Positions 51,238 to 60,619 are shown, numbered from the stretch's first letter. The stretch is 64,000 bases of DNA from Olsenella profusa DSM 13989 (GCF_030811115.1 NZ_JAUSQK010000001.1:1674001-1738000), one strand, 5' to 3'. Notes: a model not told the origin generated them from the sequence alone. Numbers and translations: made by a program.

Positions 51238-52359
51238 ATGACAGTCGCATCCCTGTGCGCACAGAGGGTGGCGCGCTTTCGCGCACTCATGGAGGAGCGC
51301 GGGTACGATGCCGTCATCCTGCGCAACAACCCCGATCTGCGCTGGCTGACCGGTGTGGAGCGGGTGTTCGACTCCGAGCAGGCGCACACTGCCTTCCTCA
51401 CGCAGGATGGCCTCTGGCTTCACACGGACTCCCGCTACTACAACAGCTTCGTCGAACGCATGGGTACGGACGGCGTCTGGCAGCTCGACGGGGATGCCGT
51501 CGATGCCGTGGCCTGGGCTGCCGGGCGCGTCCTCAAGGCGCGCGCCCGCGTGGCGGCCGTCGAGGACACCTGCCCCCTTTCGTTCTTTGACGGTCTGCAG
51601 GCGGAGCTTGCCGCCCGCTCCATGAGCTGTCTGCTGCCGCGCCTGCACGGGGATCTTGTACGCCTGCGCATCGTCAAGGACCGGGAGGAGCTTGGCCTGC
51701 TCGCCAGGGCGCAGGAGGTCACCGATGACGCCTTCGACCATATCCGTGGCTACATCAAGGCGGGCCTCACCGAGCGGCAGATTCGTGCCGAACTCGAGCA
51801 CTACATGCTCATGCATGGTGCGGATGCCCTCTCGTTTGACACCATCGTCGCCGCGGGCCCCAATGGTGCCAACCCCCATGCCAAGCCCAGCGACTACGTG
51901 GTGCGCGAGGGCGACCTGATCGTGATGGACTACGGCGCCGCCTACCACGACTATCATGCCGACATGACGCGAACGGTCTGCGTGGGGGAGCCCTCCGAGG
52001 AGCAACGCCACGTGTACGATGTGGTGCGCGAGGCCAACGAGGCCTGCGAGGCCGCCGCCAAGCCGGGCTGCATCGGTCGGGATATCCATGATCTGGCCGC
52101 GAAGGTTATCTCGGACGCGGGCTATGGACCGTACTTCGGCCATGGCCTTGGCCATGGTGTGGGCATCGAGATCCATGAGAGCCCGCGCCTCAGCCGCCTC
52201 TATGGCGATGAGGTGCCGGTGGGGTCCGTGATTACCATCGAACCAGGCATCTATCTGCCTGGCAGGTTTGGCATCCGCCTTGAGGACTGTGGCCACATGG
52301 CCGAGGACGGCTACCATCCCTTCGGCCGCTCCGCCCACGACCTGCTCAGAGTGGGGTAG
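51238..52359 (+). CDS. M24 family Xaa-Pro peptidase
   Basis: 373 residues. An N-terminal creatinase-like domain (ILRNNPDLRWLTGVE) is followed by the pita-bread fold. Metal ligands are recognisable: Asp in IVMDYGA, Asp in HADMTRTV, His in GHGLGHGVGIEIHE, Glu in TIEPGIY and Glu in IRLEDCG. Aminopeptidase P-like enzymes release N-terminal residues before proline. The ATG at 51238 has GAAGGAG seven nt before it; an upstream ATG at 51217 is less well placed. In many Gram-positives this gene precedes efp; here the next unit is the PTS operon. Confidence 0.95.
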   Translation: MTVASLCAQRVARFRALMEERGYDAVILRNNPDLRWLTGVERVFDSEQAHTAFLTQDGLWLHTDSRYYNSFVERMGTDGVWQLDGDAVDAVAWAAGRVLKARARVAAVEDTCPLSFFDGLQAELAARSMSCLLPRLHGDLVRLRIVKDREELGLLARAQEVTDDAFDHIRGYIKAGLTERQIRAELEHYMLMHGADALSFDTIVAAGPNGANPHAKPSDYVVREGDLIVMDYGAAYHDYHADMTRTVCVGEPSEEQRHVYDVVREANEACEAAAKPGCIGRDIHDLAAKVISDAGYGPYFGHGLGHGVGIEIHESPRLSRLYGDEVPVGSVITIEPGIYLPGRFGIRLEDCGHMAEDGYHPFGRSAHDLLRVG

Positions 52360-52425
52360 CATCCGCACCCTTCCAATGAGGCACAGAGGGACGGTCGACC
52401 ATCCCTTTGACGGATTTCCATCATG

Positions 52426-52564
52426 TTGTGACTGATGCAAACATTCCCTTGTCGTATACTGCAGGATGTGTGTAGCATTCATGGAGCGATTGCGTACAAA
52501 TCGTGATTCATCATGCAATGCATCCGTATCTGTTGGCAGATGAAGCAAGTAAGGAGGAAGTTGG
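52426..52564 (+). promoter_or_regulatory. promoter and leader of the mannose PTS operon
   Basis: A -10-like TATACT lies at 52455-52460, with CTGATG (52432-52437, 17-bp spacing) or TTGTGA (52426-52431, too far) as weak -35 candidates. The ~100-nt leader is AT-richer than its surroundings, contains short GCATTC/GAATC-like inverted pieces and ends with a strong AAGGAGG site eight nt before ATG 52565. A weak -35 suggests an activator, but I cannot name one. Confidence 0.4.
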
Positions 52565-53572
52565 ATGGTCGGTATTGTCCTAGCGAGCCACGGTGCGTTT
52601 GCCGAGGGAATCAAAGAGTCTGGTCAGATGATCTTTGGCCCCCAGGAGAACGTGGCCACGGCAGTCCTCACCCCCGACATGGGGCCTGATGACATGTACC
52701 AGAAGCTGCACGACGCCGTCGCCACCTTCGACGATCAGGAGCATGTGCTGTTCTTGGTCGATCTGTGGGGCGGCACCCCGTTCAACCAGGTGTCTCGCAT
52801 CGTCGATGGGGGAGACCACGAGGACTGGGTGGCCGTCACGGGTCTGAGCCTGCCCATGCTCGTCTCGGCCTATGGAGCGCGCATGGGCGCCGAGACGGCC
52901 GCAGACGTCGCCAAGGAGATCTATGCCGAGGCGCGTGATGGCGTCAAGGTTAAGCCCGAGAGCCTGCAGCCTGTCGAGGCCGCCCCTGCCGCCGCAGCCG
53001 CGGCGGTGGCCACGACACCGACGGGCTCCATCCCGGAGGGCACGGTTCTTGGCGACGGCCACCTCAAGATCGTGCTTGCCCGTGTGGACACGCGCCTGCT
53101 GCACGGCCAGGTGGCAACCACCTGGACCAAGATGACCGGTCCCGATCGCATCATCGTGTGCTCCGATGCCGTCGCCCACGACGAGCTGCGCAAGTCCATG
53201 ATCGAGCAGGCGGCACCTCCCGGGGTCAAGGCCCATGTGGTGCCCATCTCCAAGATCATCCAGATTGCCAAGGATCCGCGCTTCGGTGCCACCAAGGTGA
53301 TGCTCCTCTTCGAGACGCCACAGGATCTGCTGCGCGCCCTCGAGGGCGGTGTGGACATCAAGAAGGTCAACCTTGGCTCCATGGCCCACTCCGCAGGCAA
53401 GGTCGTGGTCACCAACGCCATCGCCATGGGTGAGGACGACGTGAAGACCCTCGAGGCCCTCAAGGACAAGGGCGTGACGTTCGACGTGCGCAAGGTGCCC
53501 GCCGATGCGCCAGAGTCCTTCGACGGCATGCTGAAGAAGGCAAAGTCCGAGCTCGCCGCTCAGAACGCATAG
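52565..53572 (+). CDS. manX: mannose-family PTS EIIAB component
   Basis: 335 residues. The EIIA domain (1-130) carries phospho-His9 in VLASHGAFAEG and FLVDLWGGTPFN. A Pro/Ala linker (~138-160) precedes the EIIB domain (~165-335), which has LARVDTRLLHGQVATTW with phospho-His and LNLGS-like KVNLGSMAH. Phosphate passes HPr to IIA to IIB to sugar. Fusion of IIA and IIB as in E. coli ManX. First gene of manXYZ-manO. Confidence 0.96.
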   Translation: MVGIVLASHGAFAEGIKESGQMIFGPQENVATAVLTPDMGPDDMYQKLHDAVATFDDQEHVLFLVDLWGGTPFNQVSRIVDGGDHEDWVAVTGLSLPMLVSAYGARMGAETAADVAKEIYAEARDGVKVKPESLQPVEAAPAAAAAAVATTPTGSIPEGTVLGDGHLKIVLARVDTRLLHGQVATTWTKMTGPDRIIVCSDAVAHDELRKSMIEQAAPPGVKAHVVPISKIIQIAKDPRFGATKVMLLFETPQDLLRALEGGVDIKKVNLGSMAHSAGKVVVTNAIAMGEDDVKTLEALKDKGVTFDVRKVPADAPESFDGMLKKAKSELAAQNA

Positions 53573-53587
53573 AGAAAGGGAGGGAAC

Positions 53588-54406
53588 ATGAACCCAATCA
53601 CCATCGTGCTTGTCATTCTCGTGGCTTTCTTGGCAGGCATGGAGGGCATCCTGGACGAGTGGCAATTCCACCAGCCCCTGGTCGCCTGTACGCTCATCGG
53701 CCTCGTCTGTGGCCATCCCGTCGAGGGCATCATTCTGGGTGGCTCACTGCAGATGATCGCCTTGGGCTGGGCCAACATCGGTGCCGCCGTCGCACCTGAC
53801 GCAGCCCTCGCCTCCGTGGCCTCGTCCATCATCATGATGCTCGCGCTCAGTGGAGGAAGCGCCAGCTCGCAGGACGCTATCGCCACGTCCATCGCCGTTG
53901 CCGTGCCCCTTTCCGTGGCCGGCCTCTTCCTCACGATGATCGTGCGCACCATTGCGACGGCACTGGTCCATGCCATGGATACCGCGGCCGATCATGCCAA
54001 TTTTGCCGCTATCGAGGGGTGGCAGGTCTTTGCCATCTGCCTTCAGGGCATCCGCATCGCCGTGCCGGCAGCCGCCCTGTGCTTCATCCCTGCCGAGGCA
54101 GTCACCAGTACGCTCAACATGATGCCCCCCTGGCTCTCCGGGGGCATGGCCGTTGGCGGTGGCATGGTTGCTGCAGTCGGCTACTCCATGGTCGTCAACA
54201 TGATGGCCACCAAGGAGACCTGGCCCTTCTTTGCCCTTGGCTTCGTCATTGCGGCCATCAAGGAGCTCACGCTCATCGCCCTCGGTATCATCGGCGTCGT
54301 GTTCGCCCTCATCTACCTCACCCTCAAGGGCCTGGCCAAGCAGGGTGGTGGTGGCGGCACCGGTTCCGGTGATCCGCTGGGGGACATCATCAACGACTAC
54401 GAGTAG
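53588..54406 (+). CDS. manY: mannose-family PTS EIIC component
   Basis: 272 residues, strongly hydrophobic, eight or more helices. Sequence EGILDEWQFHQPLVACTLIGLVCGHPVEGIILGGSLQMIALGWANIGAAVAPDAALASVAS is the ManY/AgaW signature. The C-terminus is Gly-rich and polar. Start ATG with AGGGAGGG upstream, 15 bp after manX. It forms the sugar channel with EIID; specificity (mannose, glucose, fructose, others) cannot be resolved. Confidence 0.96.
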   Translation: MNPITIVLVILVAFLAGMEGILDEWQFHQPLVACTLIGLVCGHPVEGIILGGSLQMIALGWANIGAAVAPDAALASVASSIIMMLALSGGSASSQDAIATSIAVAVPLSVAGLFLTMIVRTIATALVHAMDTAADHANFAAIEGWQVFAICLQGIRIAVPAAALCFIPAEAVTSTLNMMPPWLSGGMAVGGGMVAAVGYSMVVNMMATKETWPFFALGFVIAAIKELTLIALGIIGVVFALIYLTLKGLAKQGGGGGTGSGDPLGDIINDYE

Positions 54407-54426
54407 GAAGGGGAGTGTGAGCACAC

Positions 54427-55341
54427 ATGGCAGACATCAAGCTTACCAAGACTGACCGGCGCAAGGTCGCATGGCGTCACCAGTTCCTGCAGGGCTCGTG
54501 GAACTACGAGCGCATGCAGAACGGTGGCTGGTGCTATGCAATGATCCCGGCCATCAAGAAGCTCTATTCCGACAAGGATCAGCGAGCGGCGGCCCTCAAG
54601 CGTCACCTCGAGTTCTACAACACGCATCCGTACGTCTCCGCACCAATCATCGGTGTCACCCTCGCCCTCGAGGAGGAGCGTGCCAATGGCGCACCCGTCG
54701 ATGACACCGCCATTCAGGGCGTCAAGGTTGGCATGATGGGTCCGCTCGCCGGCGTGGGCGATCCCGTCTTCTGGTTCACGATCCGCCCGATCCTAGGCGC
54801 CCTTGGCGCCTCGCTCGCGCTGAGCGGCTCCATCGTGGGCCCCATCCTGTTCTTTGTGGCGTGGAACGTCATTCGCCTCGCCTTCCTGTGGTACACCCAG
54901 GAGTTCGGCTATAACGTGGGCACCTCCATCGCCAAGGACCTCTCGGGCGGCATGCTCGGTCAGATCACCGAGGGAGCCTCCATACTGGGCATGTTCATCA
55001 TTGGTGCCCTGGTGGAGCGCTGGGTCTCCATATCCTTCACCCCGGTCGTCTCCACGATCCCACAGCAGGAGGGTGCCTATATCGACTGGGCCAACCTGCC
55101 TTCCGGTGCCGAGGGCATCAAGCAGGCGCTCACGCAGTACTCCACGCTGGGACCCACTGGCCTCGACGCCAACAAGGTCACTACGCTCCAGCAGAATCTC
55201 GACCAGCTCATTCCCGGCCTGGCGGCGGTTGGTCTCACGCTGCTCTGCTGCAAGCTCCTCAAGAAGAACGTCTCGCCCATCGTCATCATCCTGGCGCTCT
55301 TCGTCATCGGTGTGATCGGACGCTTCTTCCAGTTCATGTAA
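54427..55341 (+). CDS. manZ: mannose-family PTS EIID component
   Basis: 304 residues. Family marks: AWRHQFLQGSWNYERMQNGGWCYAMIPAIKKLY, FYNTHPYVSAPIIGVTLALEEERANG, and QGVKVGMMGPLAGVGDPVFWFTIRPILGALGASLA. It ends in a hydrophobic helix. 20 bp after manY with AAGGGGAGTG upstream. Works with EIIC as the membrane permease. A terminator-like hairpin follows before manO. Confidence 0.96.
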   Translation: MADIKLTKTDRRKVAWRHQFLQGSWNYERMQNGGWCYAMIPAIKKLYSDKDQRAAALKRHLEFYNTHPYVSAPIIGVTLALEEERANGAPVDDTAIQGVKVGMMGPLAGVGDPVFWFTIRPILGALGASLALSGSIVGPILFFVAWNVIRLAFLWYTQEFGYNVGTSIAKDLSGGMLGQITEGASILGMFIIGALVERWVSISFTPVVSTIPQQEGAYIDWANLPSGAEGIKQALTQYSTLGPTGLDANKVTTLQQNLDQLIPGLAAVGLTLLCCKLLKKNVSPIVIILALFVIGVIGRFFQFM

Positions 55342-55362
55342 GGCAGCGACCGCACTTGTGCG

Positions 55363-55394
55363 ACAGGGCCGCATCCGATGGGTGCGGCCCTGTT
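55363..55394 (+). terminator. hairpin after manZ
   Basis: ACAGGGCCGCATCC (55363-55376) pairs with GGTGCGGCCCTGT (55381-55393) around GATG, with one G-U-like step. TGTGTGG follows, not a T-run, so it may only partly terminate transcription or protect the manXYZ 3' end from decay. manO begins 58 bp later. Confidence 0.6.
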
Positions 55395-55451
55395 GTGTGG
55401 CCATACTCCTATACTCTTTCACGTGGTGTTGGCACATCCAAGGAGGGAACC

Positions 55452-55889
55452 ATGCCCTTGCGCCCGCATACAGCCGCAAAGATGGACTATACGCCGCTCA
55501 ACAGGCAGATCGAGCTTCAAAGCAAGGCCACGTCCTTTCTGGGCATCGGCTCCTATGGCGAGCTTACGGTGGGCTCAGGTGGCATAGAGTACGTCTCTGA
55601 CGCCAACAAGCGAGACTACATCCAGATTCCCTGGGCAGAGGTCGATCGCGTGTCCGCGCCCGTCATGTTCAAGGGCAGGTACCTTCCCCGCTTTACCGTC
55701 ATGACGCGTGCGAGCGGCGAGTTCGCCTTCTCCACGCGCGACAACAAGCGCACGCTGCGGGCGATTCGGGAGCATATCGGGGCCGAGCGCCTCGTGAGGG
55801 CACCGAGCATGTCGAGCAGCATTGCGGGTGGTATCAAGGGCCTTGTCTCACGCCTTGTGGGCAGGCACGGCGACATGCCACAGAGGTAA
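55452..55889 (+). CDS. manO: DUF956 (ManO-like) protein
   Basis: 145 residues. Family pattern: LQSKATSFLGIGSYGELTVGSGGIEYVSD, the KRDYIQIPWAEVDRV segment and FSTRDNKRTLRAIREHIG. DUF956 proteins are encoded directly after mannose PTS genes in lactic acid bacteria and may modulate the transporter. The start ATG has AGGAGGG four nt upstream. The C-terminal 30 residues are basic. Own function unproven. Confidence 0.9.
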   Translation: MPLRPHTAAKMDYTPLNRQIELQSKATSFLGIGSYGELTVGSGGIEYVSDANKRDYIQIPWAEVDRVSAPVMFKGRYLPRFTVMTRASGEFAFSTRDNKRTLRAIREHIGAERLVRAPSMSSSIAGGIKGLVSRLVGRHGDMPQR

Positions 55890-56134
55890 GCCTCACCCGT
55901 CCATGCACCTGGGCCTTCGTATCATCGAGGGCGGCCTAGGCGAAGACCATCACAGCCCCAGAGGCGCTGTTACACCAACTTTCACGACGCGATCCGTGCG
56001 AACTCCAATCCGGACCTTCCAAGGTCCAACTTTTTGTCCGCATCCCCTTGAGTAACAAAAAACAGCAAACCATTCGATTTACTGTTTCTCAAATTATTTA
56101 TATACATTTAGACAAACTGGGAATCTAGCTGATT

Positions 56135-56887
56135 CTATAACTTAGCTGATTTAGTTGCAATATATGTTTTAATGTTCAGTTCATGCAACCTGCCAAAACC
56201 ATTTGTATCTTCATATATATCAAGCAGGGTGAACCCTGCCTTTAATTGTCCGCCTATCTGCTCCGTCATATTGTGAGAAAACTGCATTCCGGACTTTTCT
56301 TTAATCATATATTCTCTGGCTGCTTTATTTTTTAATGGATTAAAAGGCATTCTCCAAACAATTTCTTTTTCTTCATCATCGACAATGTAGTTTATCTCAT
56401 TATTTAGACCCGCAAGAAAAACCCCACCATTTTTCAGTATTCTATATGCTTCCTTAAAAACATGTTGCACATCTTCAACATAACAGTTGGAAACCGGATG
56501 AAAGACTATATCAAATATTTCATTTTTAAAAGGTAAAGTTTTTGTCATATCACCTTCGATTGCTTTAATATTGTATCCCTCTCTTTCAGCAATTAAGAAC
56601 TCGCTTTCTATTTGCTTTGAAGAGTAATCAAGTACAGTACAATCTGCCCCTAACGCATTAAATATAGGCATTTGCTGTCCTCCGCCTGATGCTAAGCCTA
56701 AGATTTTCTTCCCTTTCAAATCTCCAAGCCACTCATGTGGAACTGGAACCGTTGGAGTAAGAAAAACTCTCCATTCTCCATCTTTTGCATCGATATACTC
56801 ATCATGTGAAGTTGGTTTCCCCCACTCCCAGCCTTCCTCAACCCATCTGTCGATGGTCTCTTTGTTTATATCCTGATATGTTTTCAT
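56135..56887 (-). CDS. class I SAM-dependent methyltransferase, AT-rich
   Basis: About 250 residues. Motif I reads KKILGLASGGGQQMPIF, the acidic loop TVLDYSS, motif with GDMTKTLPFKNEIFDIVFHPVSNCYVEDV, and a later AYRILKNGGVFLAGLNN. It is a small-molecule methyltransferase of the Methyltransf_11 type; its substrate is unknown. The gene is markedly AT-rich with Firmicute-like codons (AAA, ATA, GAA), unlike the surrounding chromosome, as are the flanking 90-100 bp on each side. Start chosen at ATG 56887; a GTG at 56908 seven codons earlier is possible. Recent transfer is likely. Confidence 0.88.
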   Translation of the reverse strand: MKTYQDINKETIDRWVEEGWEWGKPTSHDEYIDAKDGEWRVFLTPTVPVPHEWLGDLKGKKILGLASGGGQQMPIFNALGADCTVLDYSSKQIESEFLIAEREGYNIKAIEGDMTKTLPFKNEIFDIVFHPVSNCYVEDVQHVFKEAYRILKNGGVFLAGLNNEINYIVDDEEKEIVWRMPFNPLKNKAAREYMIKEKSGMQFSHNMTEQIGGQLKAGFTLLDIYEDTNGFGRLHELNIKTYIATKSAKL

Positions 56888-56908
56888 TACTTCACTTACC
56901 TCATTCAC

Positions 56909-57164
56909 AACTTTAAATCTGTTTCACTCAGTATTTTTAATATAGTACTATGCTATACCATTTTTCAGAGGACCTCGAAGGTTGCGTCAATCACTTGGGA
57001 GTGTTGAGCTGATGCTCTGGTAGGTGTGGGCTCGAGCATGCCAGTTTCAAGGGGGACGACTCCTTCCCGTGCATGCAGCCCCATCATGACGAAAATGGCC
57101 GCAACAAGGAGGAATCTGCCTTCGTCCTTATCGCGGCCCATGATTGGCCTGCATACGCTACGTG
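56909..57164. other. intergenic stretch at the edge of the AT-rich island
   Basis: The left part (to about 56970) is AT-rich like the methyltransferase gene and may hold its promoter (TATAGTACTATG-like, 56941-56956). The right part is GC-rich, with a minus-strand frame (57141-56965) starting MGRDKDEGRFLLVAAIFVMMG, a signal-like start without a ribosome site. It is probably a gene remnant; I cannot assign a family. Confidence 0.35.
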
Positions 57165-57926
57165 CTACTGGCCCAGCGCGGCGTAGTCCTGGTCGGAGAC
57201 AGGCTCCAGCCACTCGTTGCTGGCATCCTCGCCGGGGATCTCAAAGGCTAGGTGGCTCATCCAGCTGTCCTTGGCGGCGCCGTGCCAGTGCTTCACGCCC
57301 TCGGGGATCTCGATCACGGTGCCGGGGACGAGTGCTAGGGCCTCCTTGCCCCATTCCTGGTACCAGCCATGACCACCCACACAGATGAGGAGCTGGCCGC
57401 CGCCCTTGGTGGCATGGTGCACATGCCAGTGGTTGCGGCAGCCCGGCTCAAAGGTCACATTGGAGATGGGGAAGGGTTGGCCGCATACGGGCGCCAGGTA
57501 GGACTGGCCGTCGAAGTATTGGGCGTAGGCGCCGTTCGGGTCACCCACGGGGAAGGGGATGGTCTGGGCGTATGCGTCCTTCTCGCTGGTGGCGGCCTCG
57601 TCCGTGGTCCAGACCTGCTTGCCCAGGTTGAAAGTTGCCCAGGCCTTGGGCCAGCCGGCGTAGAAGGCCACATGGGTCACGATGGCGGCAAACTCGGCCT
57701 TGGTCACGCCGTGGGCCTTGGCGTTCTGCAGGTGGTAGACGAGCGAGCTGTCGGTGATGCCCTGTGCCATCAACGCCACGAAGGTGACAATGCAGCGGGT
57801 CTTGACGTCGATGTCCTGGTTGTTCCAGTTCTCGCCAAAGAGTACGTCATCATTGAAGTGGGCAAACTCTGGAGCGAACTCGCCCAGCTGCTCGCGGCCT
57901 GCGGTCTGTACGATCTTCTCACCCAT
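57165..57926 (-). CDS. carboxymuconolactone decarboxylase-cupin fusion protein
   Basis: About 253 residues. The N-terminal CMD/AhpD-like domain (~10-110) has FAHFNDDVLFGENWNNQDIDVKTRCIVTFVALMAQG and AEFAAIVTHVAFYAGWPKAW; the family Cys of AhpD is not seen where expected. The C-terminal cupin (~145-235) has TFEPGCRNHWHVHHATKGGGQLLICVGGHGWYQEWG and IPEGVKHWHGA with metal-binding His. Such fusions occur in redox-stress gene clusters of gut anaerobes. The ATG at 57926 has AGAAGGGA upstream. Enzymatic role unproven. Confidence 0.9.
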   Translation of the reverse strand: MGEKIVQTAGREQLGEFAPEFAHFNDDVLFGENWNNQDIDVKTRCIVTFVALMAQGITDSSLVYHLQNAKAHGVTKAEFAAIVTHVAFYAGWPKAWATFNLGKQVWTTDEAATSEKDAYAQTIPFPVGDPNGAYAQYFDGQSYLAPVCGQPFPISNVTFEPGCRNHWHVHHATKGGGQLLICVGGHGWYQEWGKEALALVPGTVIEIPEGVKHWHGAAKDSWMSHLAFEIPGEDASNEWLEPVSDQDYAALGQ

Positions 57927-58049
57927 AGCATTTCCCTTCTCAATATTGACAGTATCGAACGACCCGACGTGCATGTCACATACCTATGTAGTATGGAGAT
58001 AGATACGGGTTGCGCATGCCTAGGCCTGCTGTTCAGTTTGGCCGTGCCA

Positions 58050-59309
58050 TCACCTGCTCGTCCGTAGGTAGCGGGTGTTCCGACCCGCCCCCTCGACACG
58101 TACGAGTTGCAACCTCACAAGCTCGTGAATAAGTCGGGTGGCCTTAGACCTGCTTAGGTCGGTTTCTCTTGCTATCTCGGTCATACCCTTAGGTATGATC
58201 TGACTCAGATGAGAGAGAAGCAGATCTTGGTCGTGGGTGAGTTGTCGCGCGTCCGCAATGAGGGGCAGGCAGACGGTGGCGGTGTTGTCGGTGATGGTAA
58301 AGTCTGGCTGGTTGATGCTCTGCGCATAACAGGCGCGGATTCGCTGCACGCCTGTGCCGTAGGCCTCGATTAGGCCCAATCGGTAGAAGACTCCTGCAAG
58401 TACGGGGTTGCGGAGCACCGAGACGCGGTCAGAGAGATACTCCTCCTCGGTCATGTCTGTGGGCAGGCCGCCTGGCGAGCTGACCTCGACGCGGTCACCG
58501 AAGAAGGACACGCGTGTTTGGGCTTCGATGTCCCACGTACGGTGGACGAGAGCGTTGGCGAGCGCCTCGCGGAATGCGGCCTCGGGTAGCAACTGGACCT
58601 CAGTGCGCGTGCTTCCGTGGACCTCTTCCTGTACGTAGTAATCCCGACAGAGGGATATGGCCTGGTCGAACTGGTTGAGGATGCTGCTGCCAGCGAGGAT
58701 GGAGCGTTTCTTGATAATGCTGATGCTCTCACCAAACCGTGCGATGTCGAGGCCAGGAAAGTCGTTCTCGTCGGCAAGAAGGGCAGCGGCATTGTTGTAG
58801 CCACGGTTACGGTCGAGCAGTCCGAGGGTCCTCAGGGTGTCGCTGTCGAACTCCTTGATACCCAGGCGCCCCTTGATGAGCTTCCCGAGATACGTGAAGA
58901 TCAAGTCTTGATTGGCAGAGGGCAGGCTTTCGAAGGTGAGGTTTTGCCCTGCAAGCACCAGGCGACGAAGCTCAAGCTGATCGACGGGGAGGGAGGCTAT
59001 GTCGCTGCGGCGGTAGGCCCGGCCGTGATAGAGGTAGGGCTTGTAGGGGCTGCTGCGTACCGTGAGTTCGACGGTATCGTTCGCATCATTTACGGCTATC
59101 GAATAATCAGGCTGGGGAGAGATGCTGCCGTTGACTTTGTTCTCAATATTCAGGCAGGTCTTGTGGGGATCGGTCAGGCCAACGATGGTCCCATCGTCGC
59201 GCACGCCAAAGACGATCGTTCCCCCATCGTAATTGGCGAAGGCGCTGACGGTCTTGAGGAAGCTGGCGCTGGGCGCTTCCTTGAACTCGAGACTGTGATC
59301 TTCCTTCAT
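58050..59309 (-). CDS. AlbA_2/Schlafen-domain ATP-binding regulator
   Basis: 419 residues. An N-terminal AlbA_2 domain (SLEFKEAPSASFLKTVSAFANYDGGTIVFGVRDDGTIVGL) is followed by a GHKL-like ATP-binding-related region (FREALANALVHRTWD... RVEVSSPGGLP, FYRLGLIEAYGTGVQRI) and a C-terminal winged helix (MTEIARETDLSRSKATRLIHELVRLQLVRVEG). This is the common 'RNA-binding domain-containing / ATP-dependent helicase-like' family, thought to act as transcriptional regulators. The stop lies 123 bp from the CMD-cupin start. No toxin partner is adjacent. Confidence 0.9.
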   Translation of the reverse strand: MKEDHSLEFKEAPSASFLKTVSAFANYDGGTIVFGVRDDGTIVGLTDPHKTCLNIENKVNGSISPQPDYSIAVNDANDTVELTVRSSPYKPYLYHGRAYRRSDIASLPVDQLELRRLVLAGQNLTFESLPSANQDLIFTYLGKLIKGRLGIKEFDSDTLRTLGLLDRNRGYNNAAALLADENDFPGLDIARFGESISIIKKRSILAGSSILNQFDQAISLCRDYYVQEEVHGSTRTEVQLLPEAAFREALANALVHRTWDIEAQTRVSFFGDRVEVSSPGGLPTDMTEEEYLSDRVSVLRNPVLAGVFYRLGLIEAYGTGVQRIRACYAQSINQPDFTITDNTATVCLPLIADARQLTHDQDLLLSHLSQIIPKGMTEIARETDLSRSKATRLIHELVRLQLVRVEGAGRNTRYLRTSR

Positions 59310-59611
59310 AATGGCTCCTGACTAGGTGAGCCTTTCTCTTACATTCATAATGAATAGAAAAGCTAATCTCATCAAATAGATTTGGCGAGAAAGACATTAC
59401 TCACCATAACAGTCCTCTGGCCACAGGAGGGATTGACCTGTCTTGTGGCCAGGTGAGGTGAGTGAGTGGCATGGCCGATGGGCGCACCCGTCCCGTGCAA
59501 GGGTTTGGCCTGATTCCGGACGTGTCGCCTTTCGTTAGAGGTAGAGGATGCTCATGAACCAGGCGGCGACCTTGGGGATGGAAGCGAGCTGTCACACCCG
59601 ATGCTTCCGTC
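59310..59611. other. intergenic region without a clear gene
   Basis: 302 bp. The right-hand side of the AlbA_2 gene (59330-59400) is AT-rich and likely holds its promoter. A GGAAGC/GCTTCC pair near 59579-59607 could form a weak hairpin. On the minus strand a 16-codon stretch ending SIPKVAAWFMSILYL at about 59537 looks like the C-terminus of a lost membrane protein gene; nothing upstream supports a full frame. Confidence 0.4.
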
Positions 59612-60619
59612 CTACAGATACCGGGCAAAGAACTGCTCGACCTTGTCCCAGGGTATGAGGCCGCCGACGCCGTTTACGGCTCCCTCGCCGCCGTCGTAGA
59701 GGTCGCAGTGCGTGGCACCTGGCACCAGGTAGAATTCCTTGTTCTCCGGTCGGGGATTGCCATCCATCATGTGTGCATAGGCGTCCTTGCCAAAGTACAG
59801 GCTGTGTGCCTTCTCGCCATGGATCATGAGGACCGCACTCTCGATCTCGTTGGTGTACACGAGGAAGCGCGCGTTGGCATAGCCGATGGTGCCCGTGACG
59901 TTCCAACCCTCGTTGCTGTTGAGCGAGCGGGTGTGGTAACCGCGTGGGGTCTTGTAGTAGGCGCTGTAGTCCTTGACGAACTGCGGGGCGTCGTCCGGTG
60001 CGGGGTAGGGCAGACAGCCGCCGGCTCGGTCGTGGGTGCCTGCGGCGTACTCGACGGTGCGGGCGGCACTGATCTGGTGACGTGTGGCATTGCGCTTCTC
60101 GGCGGAGTCGTCCGCGTCGAAGTAGCCGTTGCCGTTGACACGGGTCATGTCGTACATGGTGGAGACGAGCGTGGCCTTGACGCGGGGGTCGGCCGCCGCG
60201 GCGTTGAGGGCGATTCCACCCCAGCCGCAGATGCCGATGATGCCCACCCGCTCGGGGTTCACGTCGGCGCGGTTGGAGAGGTAGTCCACCGCTGCCATGA
60301 AGTCCTCGGTGTTGATGTCGGGGCTGGCGACGTTTCTGGCCTCTCCGCCGGACTCGCCGATGAAGCTTGGGTCAAAGGCGATGGCCAGGTAGCCCTGCTC
60401 GGCCATGTGCTGGGCGTAGAGGCCGCTCGCCTGCTCCTTCACGGCGCCAAAGGGACCTGCCACGGCGAGCGCCACCAGATTGGCGTTGCCCGCGGCTGCC
60501 TTGGGCCTGTAGAGGTTGGCTGCCAGCGTGATGCCGTAGAGGTTGGTGAAGGTGACCTTCTCGTGGTTCACCTTGTCGGAGAGCGCGAACGTCTTGTCCC
60601 ATTCCTGCGTGAGTTCCAT
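59612..60619 (-). CDS. dienelactone hydrolase-like alpha/beta hydrolase
   Basis: 335 residues; start ATG at 60619 with AGGAGGAAAG directly upstream. Features: LYRPKAAAGNANLVALAVAGPFGAVKEQASGLYAQHMAEQGYLAIAFDPSFIGESGG, nucleophile elbow IGICGWGGIAL with Cys instead of Ser as in dienelactone hydrolases, acid around VLMIHGEKAHS and His in VPGATHCDLYD. Unknown substrate. It lies in the redox/decay cluster with flavodoxin and cyclophilin-like remnants. Confidence 0.9.
   Translation of the reverse strand: MELTQEWDKTFALSDKVNHEKVTFTNLYGITLAANLYRPKAAAGNANLVALAVAGPFGAVKEQASGLYAQHMAEQGYLAIAFDPSFIGESGGEARNVASPDINTEDFMAAVDYLSNRADVNPERVGIIGICGWGGIALNAAAADPRVKATLVSTMYDMTRVNGNGYFDADDSAEKRNATRHQISAARTVEYAAGTHDRAGGCLPYPAPDDAPQFVKDYSAYYKTPRGYHTRSLNSNEGWNVTGTIGYANARFLVYTNEIESAVLMIHGEKAHSLYFGKDAYAHMMDGNPRPENKEFYLVPGATHCDLYDGGEGAVNGVGGLIPWDKVEQFFARYL

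Noticed and set aside
52426-52460. A catabolite-control (cre) site before the mannose operon
   Set aside because: TGTGACTGATGCAAACA has only partial resemblance to the palindromic consensus and cre sites are mainly a Firmicute feature.
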